DNA of 64,000 nucleotides from Dyadobacter subterraneus (GCF_015221875.1 NZ_JACYGY010000001.1:62001-126000); one strand, 5' to 3'. Shown: positions 33,570 through 43,693, counted from the stretch's first letter. Made by a program: numbers and translations. The notes: generated from the sequence alone by a model not told the origin.

Positions 33570-36500
33570 TCAGTGGAGCAAAACTTCTTCCCGCTCAATT
33601 TTTGGTGCAGAAGGTTTTTTAGGAAGTGCAAGCGTAGCGAACAAGACGTAAAGCCCGGGAATAATAATTACCCCGAACAATGTTCCAATTAACATCCCGC
33701 CAGCCGCCGCCGTACCAATAGACCTGTTACCCAAAGCACCAGCGCCGGATGCAATACAAAGCGGAATTAAACCTGCTATGAAAGCAAAGGATGTCATTAA
33801 AATCGGACGTAATCTTTCTGTGGCTCCTTCCAGCGCAGCTTCAAAAACAGTTCGACCTTCTTTTTGACGAAGAATGGCATATTCAACGATCAGGATCGCG
33901 TTTTTTCCTAAAAGTCCGATAAGCATTACCAGCGAAACCTGGGCGTAAATATTGTTTTCCAAACCGAGAAGTTTCAGTGCTAAAAATGCTCCGAAAATTC
34001 CCGTTGGCAGGGAAAGAATTACGGGTAACGGAAGAAGAAAACTTTCGTATTGCGCTGCTAATAAGAGATAGACAAACAGCAGACAAATAGCGAAGATATA
34101 CATTGCCTGGTCGCCCGAAAGGATTTCCTCCCGCGTCATACCTGACCATTCATACGAAAATCCTTTTGGAAGCTTTTCTTTTGCAACGCGTTCAACAGCC
34201 TTGATGGCATCTCCACTACTAAATCCAGGAGCGGCATCTCCATTGATCATTGCCGATGTAAACATGTTGTAGCGCGTCAGTAGTTCCGGTCCGTAAACCC
34301 GCTCTAATCGTATGAAAGTCGAAAAGGGAACCATTTCGCCACGATTATTTTTGACATATAATTTCAAAATGTCCTCCGGGGTTTTACGGAAACTTGGGTC
34401 AGCCTGCACCATTACCTTATACATTTGTCCAAACCGGATGAAGTTGGAAGCATATAAACTCCCGATCAAGGTTTGGAGTGTGCTCATAGCCACATCAACA
34501 GAAACTCCTTTTTTGGAAGCAATATCCGCATCCACATGGATCATATACTGTGGGAAGCTGGCATCAAAACTGCTGAATGCACTAGAGATTTCCGGTGTAT
34601 CCATCAATGCCTTTACAAATTGATTCGTTATTTCGGCTGTTTTTTGCAGGTCGTCACTGCCTGTTCTGTCCTGAACACGAAGTTCAAATCCACTGGAATT
34701 ACCAAATCCGGGAACAGTTGGAGGAGGGAAAAACTGTATGTTTGCATCGGTAATATGCTTTGTTTTTCGTTCCATTTCCGCGATGATATCTTCTACTGAT
34801 TCTTTTCGCTGGTCCCAGGCTTTGAGGTTGATCATGGCCATACCATAAGATGAACCGGCAGATTCCGTGATCAAACTATAACCCGAAAGGGAAGATACAG
34901 ACTCGACAGGTTCCAGTGACTCTGCTACTTTCTGTATTTCATCCAGTACAGCTTCCGTTCTTTCAACGGTAGCGGCAACCGGCGTTGTGACATTTACATT
35001 GATCACACCCTGATCTTCTGTTGGGATAAATCCGGTTGGTAATATGGTATTGATTCCGTATGTTCCAATGCAAAAAGCCACTAAAAGACCTATGGTTATC
35101 ATTCTCCGGCTGGCGATGCGTGATAGTAATTTCCTGTATTTATTAGAAATACCATCATAGCCTTTATTAAATCCTCTGAAAAACCGGTCGAGTGGTGTGT
35201 TCTTAGAGGGCTGGCCATGGGTATTTTTAAGCATTAATGCACAAAGTGCAGGAGTGAGTGTCAATGCGTTAATTCCGGATATAACAATGGAAATTGCCAG
35301 CGTTATTGAAAATTGCCTGTAAAAAACGCCGACGGGTCCTGACATAAATGCAACCGGAACAAATACGGCCGACATGACCAGCGTGATCGCAATAATTGCT
35401 CCGCTCATTTCCTTCATTGATTCAATGGTAGCTTCTTTTGCGTCGAGATGTTTCTCAGCCATTTTTGCATGAACTGCTTCCACGACGACAATGGCATTAT
35501 CCACCACAATGCCAATGGCAAGTACTAATGCAAAAAGCGTCAGTAGATTAATTGAGAATCCGAATAATTGCATAAAAGCAAAAGTTCCGACCAAAGCAAC
35601 CGGTACAGCCAATGCGGGAATAAGTGTTGAACGCCAATCCTGCAAAAAGAGAAACACAATAATAATTACCAGAATAAAGGCTTCAATCAGTGTACGGACA
35701 ACCTCATGAATGGAAGCATCCAGAAACCTCGAAACGTCATAGGAAACAAAGTAGTCCATTCCAGGAGGAAAGCTTGTACCTTTCAATTCAGCTACTTTGC
35801 TTTTGATATTTTTGATAACCTCCTGGGCATTGGATCCCGGCCGCTGTTTGATCATGATCGATGCCGAAGGTTTTCCGTTGGATTTGGAAGCCATGTCATA
35901 TTCCAGTGTTCCAAATTCAATGTCAGCAACGTCCTTTAATTTCAACATGGAACCATCCGGATTGGAGCGCAATACAATATTTTCATATTGAACCGGCTCG
36001 AATAATTTGCCGGTGTATTTTAAAACATACTGCAAAACCTGCGTTTCGCGGCCAGAAGCTACGCCTGTTTTTCCCGGTGCAGCAACCACATTTTGATCGC
36101 GTATCGCCTGAACAACTTCATCTGCCGAAACATTGTAGGTATTCATCCGATCGGGTTTGAGCCACACACGCATGGAGTAATCCTTACTTCCCATGATTTG
36201 CGCGCGACCCACACCGTCGATTCTTTTTAACTCTTTCAGGATGTTGATATCAGCAAAATTGTATACAAAGTCTTCACCCACAGTAGTGTCTGTACTCATG
36301 ATATCCAGGTACATAAGCATACTGTTCACCTCTTTTTCGGTGGTAACCCCAGCTTTGATTACTTCTTCCGGAAGTTCATCAATAACTGTTTGAACACGGT
36401 TTTGTACGTTCACAGCGGCCAAATCGGGATCCACACCTACATTAAATGAAATAGTGATCGTGGTAACACCATCGTTACCTGATACACTGGTCATGTAGGT

Positions 36501-36725
36501 CATGCCAGGAACCCCATTGATGGCCTTTTCCAGAGGGACTGCAACCGCATCTACACAAACTTCCGAGTTGGCACCCGTGTAGGTGGCAGTTACAACAACA
36601 GAAGGAGGGACAATATCAGGGAACTGAGAAACGGGTAGTCCTATAAAAGCCAAAATCCCCAGCAGGATGATGAAAATGGAAATGACTAGCGACAGAACCG
36701 GTCGCTCTATAAATTTTTGAAACAT
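33570..36725 (-). CDS. RND multidrug efflux permease (HAE1/AcrB type)
   Basis: A 1051-residue inner-membrane proton-driven pump with 12 membrane helices and two large periplasmic loops. The N-terminus MFQKFIERPVLSLVISIFIILLGILAFIGLPVSQFPDIVPPSVVVTATYTGANSEVCVDAVAVPLE is typical of HAE1. The central SYDVSRFLDASIHEVVRTLIEA block and the GLLGKNAILIVEYAILR helix with the relay lysine are present. In helix 4 the usual Asp-Asp pair is Asp409-Asn410 (GIVVDNAIVVVE), a visible deviation from E. coli AcrB. It is 73 bases upstream of the outer-membrane factor gene. Confidence 0.95.
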   Translation of the reverse strand: MFQKFIERPVLSLVISIFIILLGILAFIGLPVSQFPDIVPPSVVVTATYTGANSEVCVDAVAVPLEKAINGVPGMTYMTSVSGNDGVTTITISFNVGVDPDLAAVNVQNRVQTVIDELPEEVIKAGVTTEKEVNSMLMYLDIMSTDTTVGEDFVYNFADINILKELKRIDGVGRAQIMGSKDYSMRVWLKPDRMNTYNVSADEVVQAIRDQNVVAAPGKTGVASGRETQVLQYVLKYTGKLFEPVQYENIVLRSNPDGSMLKLKDVADIEFGTLEYDMASKSNGKPSASIMIKQRPGSNAQEVIKNIKSKVAELKGTSFPPGMDYFVSYDVSRFLDASIHEVVRTLIEAFILVIIIVFLFLQDWRSTLIPALAVPVALVGTFAFMQLFGFSINLLTLFALVLAIGIVVDNAIVVVEAVHAKMAEKHLDAKEATIESMKEMSGAIIAITLVMSAVFVPVAFMSGPVGVFYRQFSITLAISIVISGINALTLTPALCALMLKNTHGQPSKNTPLDRFFRGFNKGYDGISNKYRKLLSRIASRRMITIGLLVAFCIGTYGINTILPTGFIPTEDQGVINVNVTTPVAATVERTEAVLDEIQKVAESLEPVESVSSLSGYSLITESAGSSYGMAMINLKAWDQRKESVEDIIAEMERKTKHITDANIQFFPPPTVPGFGNSSGFELRVQDRTGSDDLQKTAEITNQFVKALMDTPEISSAFSSFDASFPQYMIHVDADIASKKGVSVDVAMSTLQTLIGSLYASNFIRFGQMYKVMVQADPSFRKTPEDILKLYVKNNRGEMVPFSTFIRLERVYGPELLTRYNMFTSAMINGDAAPGFSSGDAIKAVERVAKEKLPKGFSYEWSGMTREEILSGDQAMYIFAICLLFVYLLLAAQYESFLLPLPVILSLPTGIFGAFLALKLLGLENNIYAQVSLVMLIGLLGKNAILIVEYAILRQKEGRTVFEAALEGATERLRPILMTSFAFIAGLIPLCIASGAGALGNRSIGTAAAGGMLIGTLFGVIIIPGLYVLFATLALPKKPSAPKIEREEVLLH

Positions 36726-36754
36726 GATTTAAAATTCAGGTGAGAATTAAGATT

Positions 36755-37906
36755 TTATCGTGCTGTAAGCTCGATGTTGCTCTTTTCTGGTTTAACAGAA
36801 TCCAAAGTGATCATTTTTGGATTAATCGTAACGCCATCTTTCAATCCCTGAAGTCCCTCATATATAATCGTTTCTCCCGGCTCTAACCCTGACTTTACAA
36901 TGTAATATCCTGAAAGCCTCGATTTGGGAACGAAGCTTCTGGTCTTTATTTTATTGTCTTTTCCTAAAACGTAAACAAAGCTTTTATCCTGAATTTCAAA
37001 GGCGGCTTTCTGAGGAATTAAAAGGGCATTTTCAACAGTATTTGTCAATCTGATTGTACCGGTTGAACCATGTTTTAACAGTTTTTCAGGATTTGCAAAA
37101 CGTGCCCGGAAAGCAATAGAGCCCGTTCCTTCATCGAAAGCTCCTTCCATTGTTTCTATTTTTCCCTTATGTTTGAAAAAAGAGCCGTCCGCAAGTTCGA
37201 GCTCTACGATCGCATTTTGGTTAGATGCTGCGTCTTTTGCTTTTGTATATTCCAGATATTCGTTTTCAGAGACATTGAAATATGCAAAAACATTTTTAGT
37301 ATCCGAAAGGGTAGTCAATAACGTTCCTTCATTGATCAAACTACCGATTTTAAAAGGGAGCCTGTCAATCATGCCGTCAAAAGGAGCTTTAATCTGGGTA
37401 TGAGCAAGCAGAATGGCCGCATTTGATTTCATCGATTTCGCTTCTTCAATCCTTGCCGTCACGGCTGCATATTTAGCCTTGGCAACGTCAAGTTCTGTTT
37501 TTGAAACTACATTTTTTTCTACCAGCATTTTCACGCGGCCCATTTCCAGTTCCGCTCCTTTTGCATCAGCAATAGCACTTTGCAAACTTGCATTGGCTTT
37601 GGCCAGTTCTGCTGCATATTCTTCACTGTTTATGCGGAAAAGTATTTGTCCTTTTTTCACTTCCTTGCCTTCATCCACGTAAACTTCTTCAAGATATCCT
37701 TTTACACGGGCGTAAATTTCTACGTTTTTTACAGCATGAATATCACCGACATATTCCCGGTGCAATTCTGTATTCTGGGTTTTTAAAACGGTAACGGGTA
37801 TCGTTAAAATCGAGTCTTTGCTTTCTGCGGTATCTTTGCTTTGGGTAGTACAGCTGGAGGTATAAAAGCTTATACCAAGTAATACAGCCAAATGATAATT
37901 TTTCAT
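36755..37906 (-). CDS. RND efflux periplasmic adaptor lipoprotein (AcrA type)
   Basis: A 383-residue membrane-fusion protein with lipobox YTSSC (Cys19). The lipoyl half-motifs include VKNVEIYARVKGYLEEVYVDEGKEVKKGQILFRINSEEYAAEL and AHTQIKAPFDGMIDRLPFKIGSLINEGTLLTTLSD. An alpha-helical hairpin lies between them (about 100-165), with a beta-barrel and membrane-proximal region after it. It links the permease at the inner membrane with the outer-membrane factor. It is the first gene of the RND operon, 29 bases before the permease. Confidence 0.94.
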   Translation of the reverse strand: MKNYHLAVLLGISFYTSSCTTQSKDTAESKDSILTIPVTVLKTQNTELHREYVGDIHAVKNVEIYARVKGYLEEVYVDEGKEVKKGQILFRINSEEYAAELAKANASLQSAIADAKGAELEMGRVKMLVEKNVVSKTELDVAKAKYAAVTARIEEAKSMKSNAAILLAHTQIKAPFDGMIDRLPFKIGSLINEGTLLTTLSDTKNVFAYFNVSENEYLEYTKAKDAASNQNAIVELELADGSFFKHKGKIETMEGAFDEGTGSIAFRARFANPEKLLKHGSTGTIRLTNTVENALLIPQKAAFEIQDKSFVYVLGKDNKIKTRSFVPKSRLSGYYIVKSGLEPGETIIYEGLQGLKDGVTINPKMITLDSVKPEKSNIELTAR

Positions 37907-38122
37907 GATGAGTAGTTAACAGGTTGAAAATTAATATTTTGTATGAGATCAGGAATAGAATATAGCGCACAGTTTTATCGCCTGTAAAAGTTACAGGACG
38001 GGAAAAAAGCATAAGCTGAAATGTAAAATACGCGCTGAAATGCTGGCGTTTCTACGTCAGATTATACGTTAATAATGTTGCGGCTAAAATGTACAGGTAA
38101 AGGCAGATGCCTTTATGAATGC
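37907..38122. other. Intergenic region upstream of the RND operon
   Basis: 216 AT-rich bases with no gene seen. They should hold the RND promoter, for which I see no clean TAnnTTTG match. A small hairpin TAAAGGCA/TGCCTTTA at 38098-38115 follows the stop of the small secreted protein. Confidence 0.4.
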
Positions 38123-38542
38123 CTAGAATGGGCAAAGTCGATGAAGAAAGCTGTAATAATCCGGCAAGGTAAGTAACCCCTCCATGGAGCCGATAACTTG
38201 TCTGGTGTAATGTTGGAAAACTGACTTTTCTGAAAAATGAAAATATTCTGAAAGGACTGATTCAAGACTAATGAAGCGGTAATTAGAAGTTCGGTGGCGT
38301 AAAAGGCTTGAAAGATTTTCTTTCCATTTGAATTCATCAGCACTGATAAATGTCTGATGCAGGCAAATGGAATCATCCACTTCCAGGACTTCATCTTCTT
38401 CGAGATAATATTTATTGTTGAAAGGAGATAAGTTAGCGATTCCAAAATTAGTCCTGCACGACGCCTCCGCCTGTCCGAAAAACAGTGCCGAGGCAAGGAT
38501 TTGCCCGATGCAAAAAAACAATACAAAAGTTCTTTTAAGCAT
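38123..38542 (-). CDS. Small secreted protein of unknown family
   Basis: A 139-residue protein MLKRTFVLFFCIGQILASALFFGQAEASC with a clear signal peptide. The frame is open six codons further upstream to 38560, but that start would place polar residues before the signal, so 38542 is preferred. The mature part contains CRTNFGIANLSPFNNKYYLEEDEVLEVDDSICLHQTFISADEFKWKEN, two cysteines that could pair, and no motif I recognise. It lies upstream of the RND adaptor on the same strand but 216 bases away. Confidence 0.55.
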   Translation of the reverse strand: MLKRTFVLFFCIGQILASALFFGQAEASCRTNFGIANLSPFNNKYYLEEDEVLEVDDSICLHQTFISADEFKWKENLSSLLRHRTSNYRFISLESVLSEYFHFSEKSVFQHYTRQVIGSMEGLLTLPDYYSFLHRLCPF

Positions 38543-38725
38543 GGTGCTAACTATTATCAAAACATTGAAAAATTCATATTTTTATAATGAATTCAAGAAT
38601 GATTGGAATTAAATTATTGGAAATGCAATACTGTGTTCCAATAATTCAAATATAATAATTCGGGCTTTTAAAGCAAATTTTCTGAATTGTTAATGCGTGT
38701 TAATGAAATTTAATTTTTTTCTAAT

Positions 38726-40543
38726 TCAGGAAAACTGTCCGGTGTATAACTGATAGTATTTCCCCTTTTTCAACATCAGATCATTGTGGCTTCCCCGCTC
38801 AATGATACGTCCATATTCCAGCACAATAATTTCATCCGCATTTCTGACTGTCGATAATCGGTGAGCGATTACAAAGGTAGTTTTACCATTCATCAAGGTA
38901 TCCATTCCTTCCTCGATCAGCTTTTCCGTTCTGGTATCGATCGAACTTGTTGCCTCATCCAGAATTAAAATTGGTGCTTCCGCAACTGTGGCGCGGGCAA
39001 TGTTCAGTAACTGTCTTTGTCCCTGACTTAAATTACTTCCATCGCCATCCAAAACGGTATTATAACCTTGCGGCATCCTGGATATGAAAGAATGTGCATT
39101 GGCAAGTTCAGCCGCATGAATTACTTCCTCATCCGTAGCCGTTAATCTTCCGTAGCGAATATTTTCCATCACGGTTCCGGTAAATAAATGCGTATCCTGT
39201 AAAACGATGGCGAGTGATTTTCTTAAACTTTCTCTTGAAATGTCTTTTATATCAATGCCATCAATCGTGATTTTTCCTGATTGGATGTCATAAAATCTTG
39301 GAAGTAAATTAATGATCGTTGTTTTTCCTGCTCCTGTAGAACCTACAAAAGCAATTTTATGTCCTGGTTTTACGGACAAGTTTATATCGTGCAAAATCAC
39401 CTTATCCGGGCTATAACTGAAGGTCACATTTTCAAAACGAACTTCGCCTTGCACTTTTGAAAGTGTTACGGCGTTTTCGGAATCTGCCGGTTCTGGCAGT
39501 TGATCCATCATTTCAAAAACACGTTCAGCTCCGGCCAATGCAGCTTGTAAACTGTTTAACTGACTGGATAATTCATTAATCGGTCTTCCAAATTGTCGTG
39601 AATATTGAAGAAATGAAGCGAGTCCGCCAATATCCAAACCTCGTGTTACGGCCAGAATTCCACCGATTGTCGCTGTTAAAGCGTAATTGATCGTACTCAT
39701 GTTGATCATAATCGGCATCATCATACCCGAAAACATTTGTGCTTTTGTTGCTTTATCACGAAGATCGAAATTCAGTTTTTCGAAATCGGCTTCTGCTTTT
39801 TCTTCATAACCAAATACTTTCACGACTTTGATTCCGGTAATGATTTCTTCAATATAACCATTCGTTATCCCCACTGCCTTTTGCTGGGCAATGAAATAAT
39901 TTTTACTTCTTTTGATAACCTGGGAAGCCAGGAAAAGCATAAGCGGAACCATCACCAACGTTACCAAAGTCAGCAGCGGACTAATGTATAACATGAGCAG
40001 AAATGTTCCTGTAAGCGTAATGATGCTGGTGAAAATCTGGGTCAAACTGTTATTTAATGATTCGCTGATCAGATCTACATCATTGGTGAAACGGCTCATT
40101 AAATCACCATGACTATTTGTGTCAAAAAACTGTAAAGGAAGCGATTGCAGCTTTTTGAACAGATCATTTCTCATTTCGTTAACCGTTTTTTGAGAAATAA
40201 TAATCATGAAACGACTTTGCAGATAAGCTGCTGTTGCGCCCGCTACATAGATCACCAGCATGATCCCGAGCATGTGAATCAGTCCGTTTACGTCTTTTGG
40301 AATAATGTAATCATTGATCAGCGGGCGAAGCAGATAAGATCCGGTTAGAGAAGCGGATGTATTGATCAAAATAAATAAAACCACAGTGAGCAGTCCCAGT
40401 TTATTTTTTTGCAAATATCCCCAAAGCCGACGCATCGTCAGGTTAATATTTTTTGGTTTTTCTGCTGAAAACCGTCTTACTGAACCCGATCCCGGCATTC
40501 CGCCCGGAGCTGCCGAAGGTTGTGATTTGTTATTTTCGCTCAT
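38726..40543 (-). CDS. ABC exporter half-transporter with canonical nucleotide site
   Basis: A 605-residue type-I exporter half: a basic N-terminal extension, six membrane helices (about 45-320) and a nucleotide-binding domain. The Walker A is GSTGAGKTTIINLLPRFYD, the Q-loop VLQDTHLFTGTVMENIRYG, the signature LSQGQRQLL, and the Walker B ILILDEATSSID with the catalytic Glu. The H-loop is VIAHRLSTVRNAD. Its start overlaps the stop of the partner gene by 4 bases (ATGA), so the two are translationally coupled and very likely form a heterodimer. The substrate may be a lipid or a drug. Confidence 0.93.
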   Translation of the reverse strand: MSENNKSQPSAAPGGMPGSGSVRRFSAEKPKNINLTMRRLWGYLQKNKLGLLTVVLFILINTSASLTGSYLLRPLINDYIIPKDVNGLIHMLGIMLVIYVAGATAAYLQSRFMIIISQKTVNEMRNDLFKKLQSLPLQFFDTNSHGDLMSRFTNDVDLISESLNNSLTQIFTSIITLTGTFLLMLYISPLLTLVTLVMVPLMLFLASQVIKRSKNYFIAQQKAVGITNGYIEEIITGIKVVKVFGYEEKAEADFEKLNFDLRDKATKAQMFSGMMMPIMINMSTINYALTATIGGILAVTRGLDIGGLASFLQYSRQFGRPINELSSQLNSLQAALAGAERVFEMMDQLPEPADSENAVTLSKVQGEVRFENVTFSYSPDKVILHDINLSVKPGHKIAFVGSTGAGKTTIINLLPRFYDIQSGKITIDGIDIKDISRESLRKSLAIVLQDTHLFTGTVMENIRYGRLTATDEEVIHAAELANAHSFISRMPQGYNTVLDGDGSNLSQGQRQLLNIARATVAEAPILILDEATSSIDTRTEKLIEEGMDTLMNGKTTFVIAHRLSTVRNADEIIVLEYGRIIERGSHNDLMLKKGKYYQLYTGQFS

Positions 40544-42279
40544 GAGGCTATGGCTTCATTTTGCTGTTGAGACTGGTAAATTTCCTGATAAACCGCGTTG
40601 GTTTTCATCAGTTCATCATGCGTTCCGACGCCGATAATCCGTCCGTCGTCCAGAATAATAATCCTGTCGACAGACTCGATGGAACTGATTCTTTGTGCGA
40701 TGATAAACGTGGTTGTATTATTATGATTTTCCTGCAAAGCCGTCCGGATTTTTGCCTCCGTAGCTGTATCAACGGCACTTGTACTATCATCCAGAATGAG
40801 AATGGTTGGTTTTTTCAAAAGTGCTCGGGCGATACATAATCTCTGCTGCTGACCGCCGGAAAGATTTACACCACCTTGTCCGAGAATCGTTTCGTATTGT
40901 AAAGGGAACGACATAATGAAGTCATGCGCCTGGGCATCTTTTGCAGCTGAAATGAGTTCTTCATCACTGGCATCAGGCTTTCCCCATTTCAGATTACTTT
41001 TTATTGTTCCTGAAAACAAAACGTTTTTTTGAAGTACCGTTGCCGTCGCTTCCCGCAAATGTTTCAGCGAATAATCCCGGACGTCCACGCCATCAATTAA
41101 AACTTGCCCTTCGGTAACATCATACAATCTTGGAATAAGCTGGACCAGACTTGTTTTGGCAGAACCTGTCGCACCGATAATAGCGATCAGTTCACCAGGA
41201 ACTGCGGTGAAACTGATGTCTTTCAAAACAAAAAGATCACTTTCAGTTTTATATTTGAAACACACGTCCCGGAACTCCACTTTTCCCTTATGAATTTGTA
41301 AATTCTGGCCTAATGCGGATGGCGTATCGTTGATATCAATTTTGGTATCAAGCACTTCAATGATTCTTTTTGAGGAAGCACTTGCACGGGAAAACATCAT
41401 AATTGTCATGGAAAGTAACATCAGCGCGATCAGGATCTGGGTAATGTAACTTATGAAAGACATTAGCTGCCCAACCTGCAAATCGCCTGTCATAACTTTA
41501 TTTCCGCCAAACCAGACAACCGCGACAATCGAAACATTCATGATCAGCATCATCACCGGCATGATCAAAATGACAATTGTTGACGCCTTGACTGACATTT
41601 CCATAAGATCATTATTAGCGACTGAAAATTTTTGTTCTTCAAAATCACTTCTGACGAAAGATTTGACAACGCGTATATTGGTGAGGTTTTCCTGAATTGC
41701 GGCATTAACGCGATCCAGTTTTTTCTGCATTTTGGTAAAATAAGGAATGCCTTTTTTCATGATAATGAAAATGGCAAGACTTAAAACCGGAATCGCTACG
41801 GCAATAATAAGGGTTAATTGATGGTTAATCTGTAAAGCAAAAATTACAGCGCAAACCAGCATTAACGGAGCACGGATTAACAAACGTAAAGACATCATTA
41901 CTACCTGTTGTAAGGTATTTATGTCATTTGTTAACCGTGTTACCAACGATGCGCTGCTGTAAGTATCAATATTTGAAAAAGAAAATTCCTGAATCTTTTT
42001 GAACAAACCTTGTCGTAATTCACTGGCAAAACCGACGGATGACTTGGAAGAAAAATAAACATTTCCGATACCGCCAACGATTGCTACCAGAGACAAACCA
42101 ATCATGAGCGCACCCATTTTCAGTATGTAATGCGTGTCCTGATTCTTTATTCCGACATCCACAATGTCTGACATCAGCATTGGCTGGACAATTTCTCCAA
42201 AAACATCAATGATGGCCAGGAATGGGCCGAGAATCATTGCCGTCTGGTATTTTTTTATAAACTGAAGATATCTTTTCAT
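40540..42279 (-). CDS. ABC exporter half-transporter with degenerate nucleotide site
   Basis: A 579-residue exporter half with six membrane helices and a nucleotide-binding domain. The Walker A is GATGSAKT (Lys375), with Ala in place of the glycine before the lysine. The Walker B is ILILDDSTSAVD, with Asp498 where the catalytic Glu normally stands. The signature is intact (LSGGQQQRL), and the H-loop region reads IAQRISSIESVD with Gln instead of His. Together with the partner it resembles heterodimeric exporters with one catalytic and one degenerate site, such as TM287/288 and BmrCD. It is the first gene of the pair. Confidence 0.93.
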   Translation of the reverse strand: MKRYLQFIKKYQTAMILGPFLAIIDVFGEIVQPMLMSDIVDVGIKNQDTHYILKMGALMIGLSLVAIVGGIGNVYFSSKSSVGFASELRQGLFKKIQEFSFSNIDTYSSASLVTRLTNDINTLQQVVMMSLRLLIRAPLMLVCAVIFALQINHQLTLIIAVAIPVLSLAIFIIMKKGIPYFTKMQKKLDRVNAAIQENLTNIRVVKSFVRSDFEEQKFSVANNDLMEMSVKASTIVILIMPVMMLIMNVSIVAVVWFGGNKVMTGDLQVGQLMSFISYITQILIALMLLSMTIMMFSRASASSKRIIEVLDTKIDINDTPSALGQNLQIHKGKVEFRDVCFKYKTESDLFVLKDISFTAVPGELIAIIGATGSAKTSLVQLIPRLYDVTEGQVLIDGVDVRDYSLKHLREATATVLQKNVLFSGTIKSNLKWGKPDASDEELISAAKDAQAHDFIMSFPLQYETILGQGGVNLSGGQQQRLCIARALLKKPTILILDDSTSAVDTATEAKIRTALQENHNNTTTFIIAQRISSIESVDRIIILDDGRIIGVGTHDELMKTNAVYQEIYQSQQQNEAIAS

Positions 42280-42561
42280 CAGAACAAATGCATCAGATTT
42301 TGGGTAATTTGAAAAGAGAGTACCGGACGTTGTTGGCTATGCGTGTACAGGTATGCAAAATAGATATTTAATTTTTTACGGATGCTACAAATATCCTGCC
42401 CTGGTTTTTTCTAATAATTTGTTAATGTCACTTATCAATAAATAATGGTATATTAATTCATATTTTTAGATAGAAAATGTATATTTCGAAAACGATTTCC
42501 GGATAGGTTAATGAATTGAAAATCCGATGGTTAATCGTTAATTTTAGGGACTCCTATTTTT

Positions 42562-43602
42562 ATGAAAGTATTTCAGATTAAAACCCCGACGTTCATTTTA
42601 ACAAAAATGACGAGCGCTGACAGCGACAAATATTACAGACTGAGTAACAACGATAAGGTAATGAAATTTGTGACCGGTGCTGCGCTAAGCCGTGAGGAAT
42701 CGGACAAGATGCTGGCGCAGATTCTTCGGGAAAATGGTACCAACGATTATTTTGGAAGATATTTAATTGAAGAAATAAAAACAGGAGCTTTGGTAGGCGC
42801 CGCAAAACTGGAACCTTACGGAACCGAAGTGGAGATTGGATATAGGATTATGGAAGAATATTGGGGCAAAGGCGTGGCCACTTCCATAGCGAAATCCTTG
42901 ATTCGGTTTTCACTTAAAACATTTAATCCGACTGCTGTAATCGCATTTGTGAACATTCACAATGCTGCTTCGATAAGAGTTTTGGAAAAGGCCGGGATGG
43001 AAAACGTTGAAAGCATTGAAGACATTGATGAAGAAAAATTCAAATTCAGTTATTCACCTAAAACGAACTCGATCATGAAAAAAGCGCTCTACATTCTACT
43101 TGGACTCATCGGGATTTTCCTGATTGCAGCCTTCATTATGCCAAAAGATTATGCAGTTGAACGAGAAATAGTGGTTAATAAACCGAAAGCCGAAGTTTTC
43201 GAATATTTGAAATCCTTGAAAAATCAGGATAACTGGAGTGTTTGGATGCGGATGGATCCTAATATAAAAAAGACATATAAAGGCACGGATGGGACAATAG
43301 GTTTTACGTCTATGTGGGAGGGAAATGATGATGTTGGGAAAGGGGAGCAGGAAATAAAAAAGATTGACGAAGGAGAGCGCATTGATACTGAATTACGGTT
43401 TATTGAACCTTTTGAATCTAAGAATGATGCTTACATGATTACTGAAAATGCCGGCGAAAACCAGACAAAAGTAAAATGGGGATTTTCAGGAAAAATGCCG
43501 TATCCGATGAATGCGATGCTGCCGTTTATGGGTATGGAAAAATCTGTAGGCAGTGATTTTTCCAATGGATTGAAGAACTTGAAAGAGATTTTGGAAAAAT
43601 AG
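42562..43602 (+). CDS. GNAT acetyltransferase fused to a membrane-anchored SRPBCC domain
   Basis: A single 346-codon frame. Residues 1-160 are a RimJ/RimL-type GNAT acetyltransferase, with VEIGYRIMEEYWGKGVATSIAKSLIRF as the acetyl-CoA region and NIHNAASIRVLEKAGM. From Met172 (ATG at 43075) it reads MKKALYILLGLIGIFLIAAFIMPKDYAVEREIVVNKPKAEVFEYLKSLKNQDNWSVW. This is what a complete stand-alone SRPBCC/polyketide-cyclase-like protein looks like in this phylum, with its own membrane helix. The frame is either a real fusion or two genes joined after loss of a stop. If fused, the helix would tether both domains. Confidence 0.8.
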   Translation: MKVFQIKTPTFILTKMTSADSDKYYRLSNNDKVMKFVTGAALSREESDKMLAQILRENGTNDYFGRYLIEEIKTGALVGAAKLEPYGTEVEIGYRIMEEYWGKGVATSIAKSLIRFSLKTFNPTAVIAFVNIHNAASIRVLEKAGMENVESIEDIDEEKFKFSYSPKTNSIMKKALYILLGLIGIFLIAAFIMPKDYAVEREIVVNKPKAEVFEYLKSLKNQDNWSVWMRMDPNIKKTYKGTDGTIGFTSMWEGNDDVGKGEQEIKKIDEGERIDTELRFIEPFESKNDAYMITENAGENQTKVKWGFSGKMPYPMNAMLPFMGMEKSVGSDFSNGLKNLKEILEK

Positions 43603-43693
43603 TATTCTGGTTTCTACTAAGAATTTATGAATGTTCACCAACATATTCTTTGCTTTCAAACAAAAAAAAATTCTTACAAAATAGCAATCTGAA

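Noticed and set aside
34312-34799. Overlapping plus-strand frames of about 100 codons
   Set aside because: Shadows of the RND permease gene.
38113-38526. 137-codon minus-strand frame over the small secreted protein
   Set aside because: The alternative frame at 38123-38542 has a clean signal peptide; this one does not.
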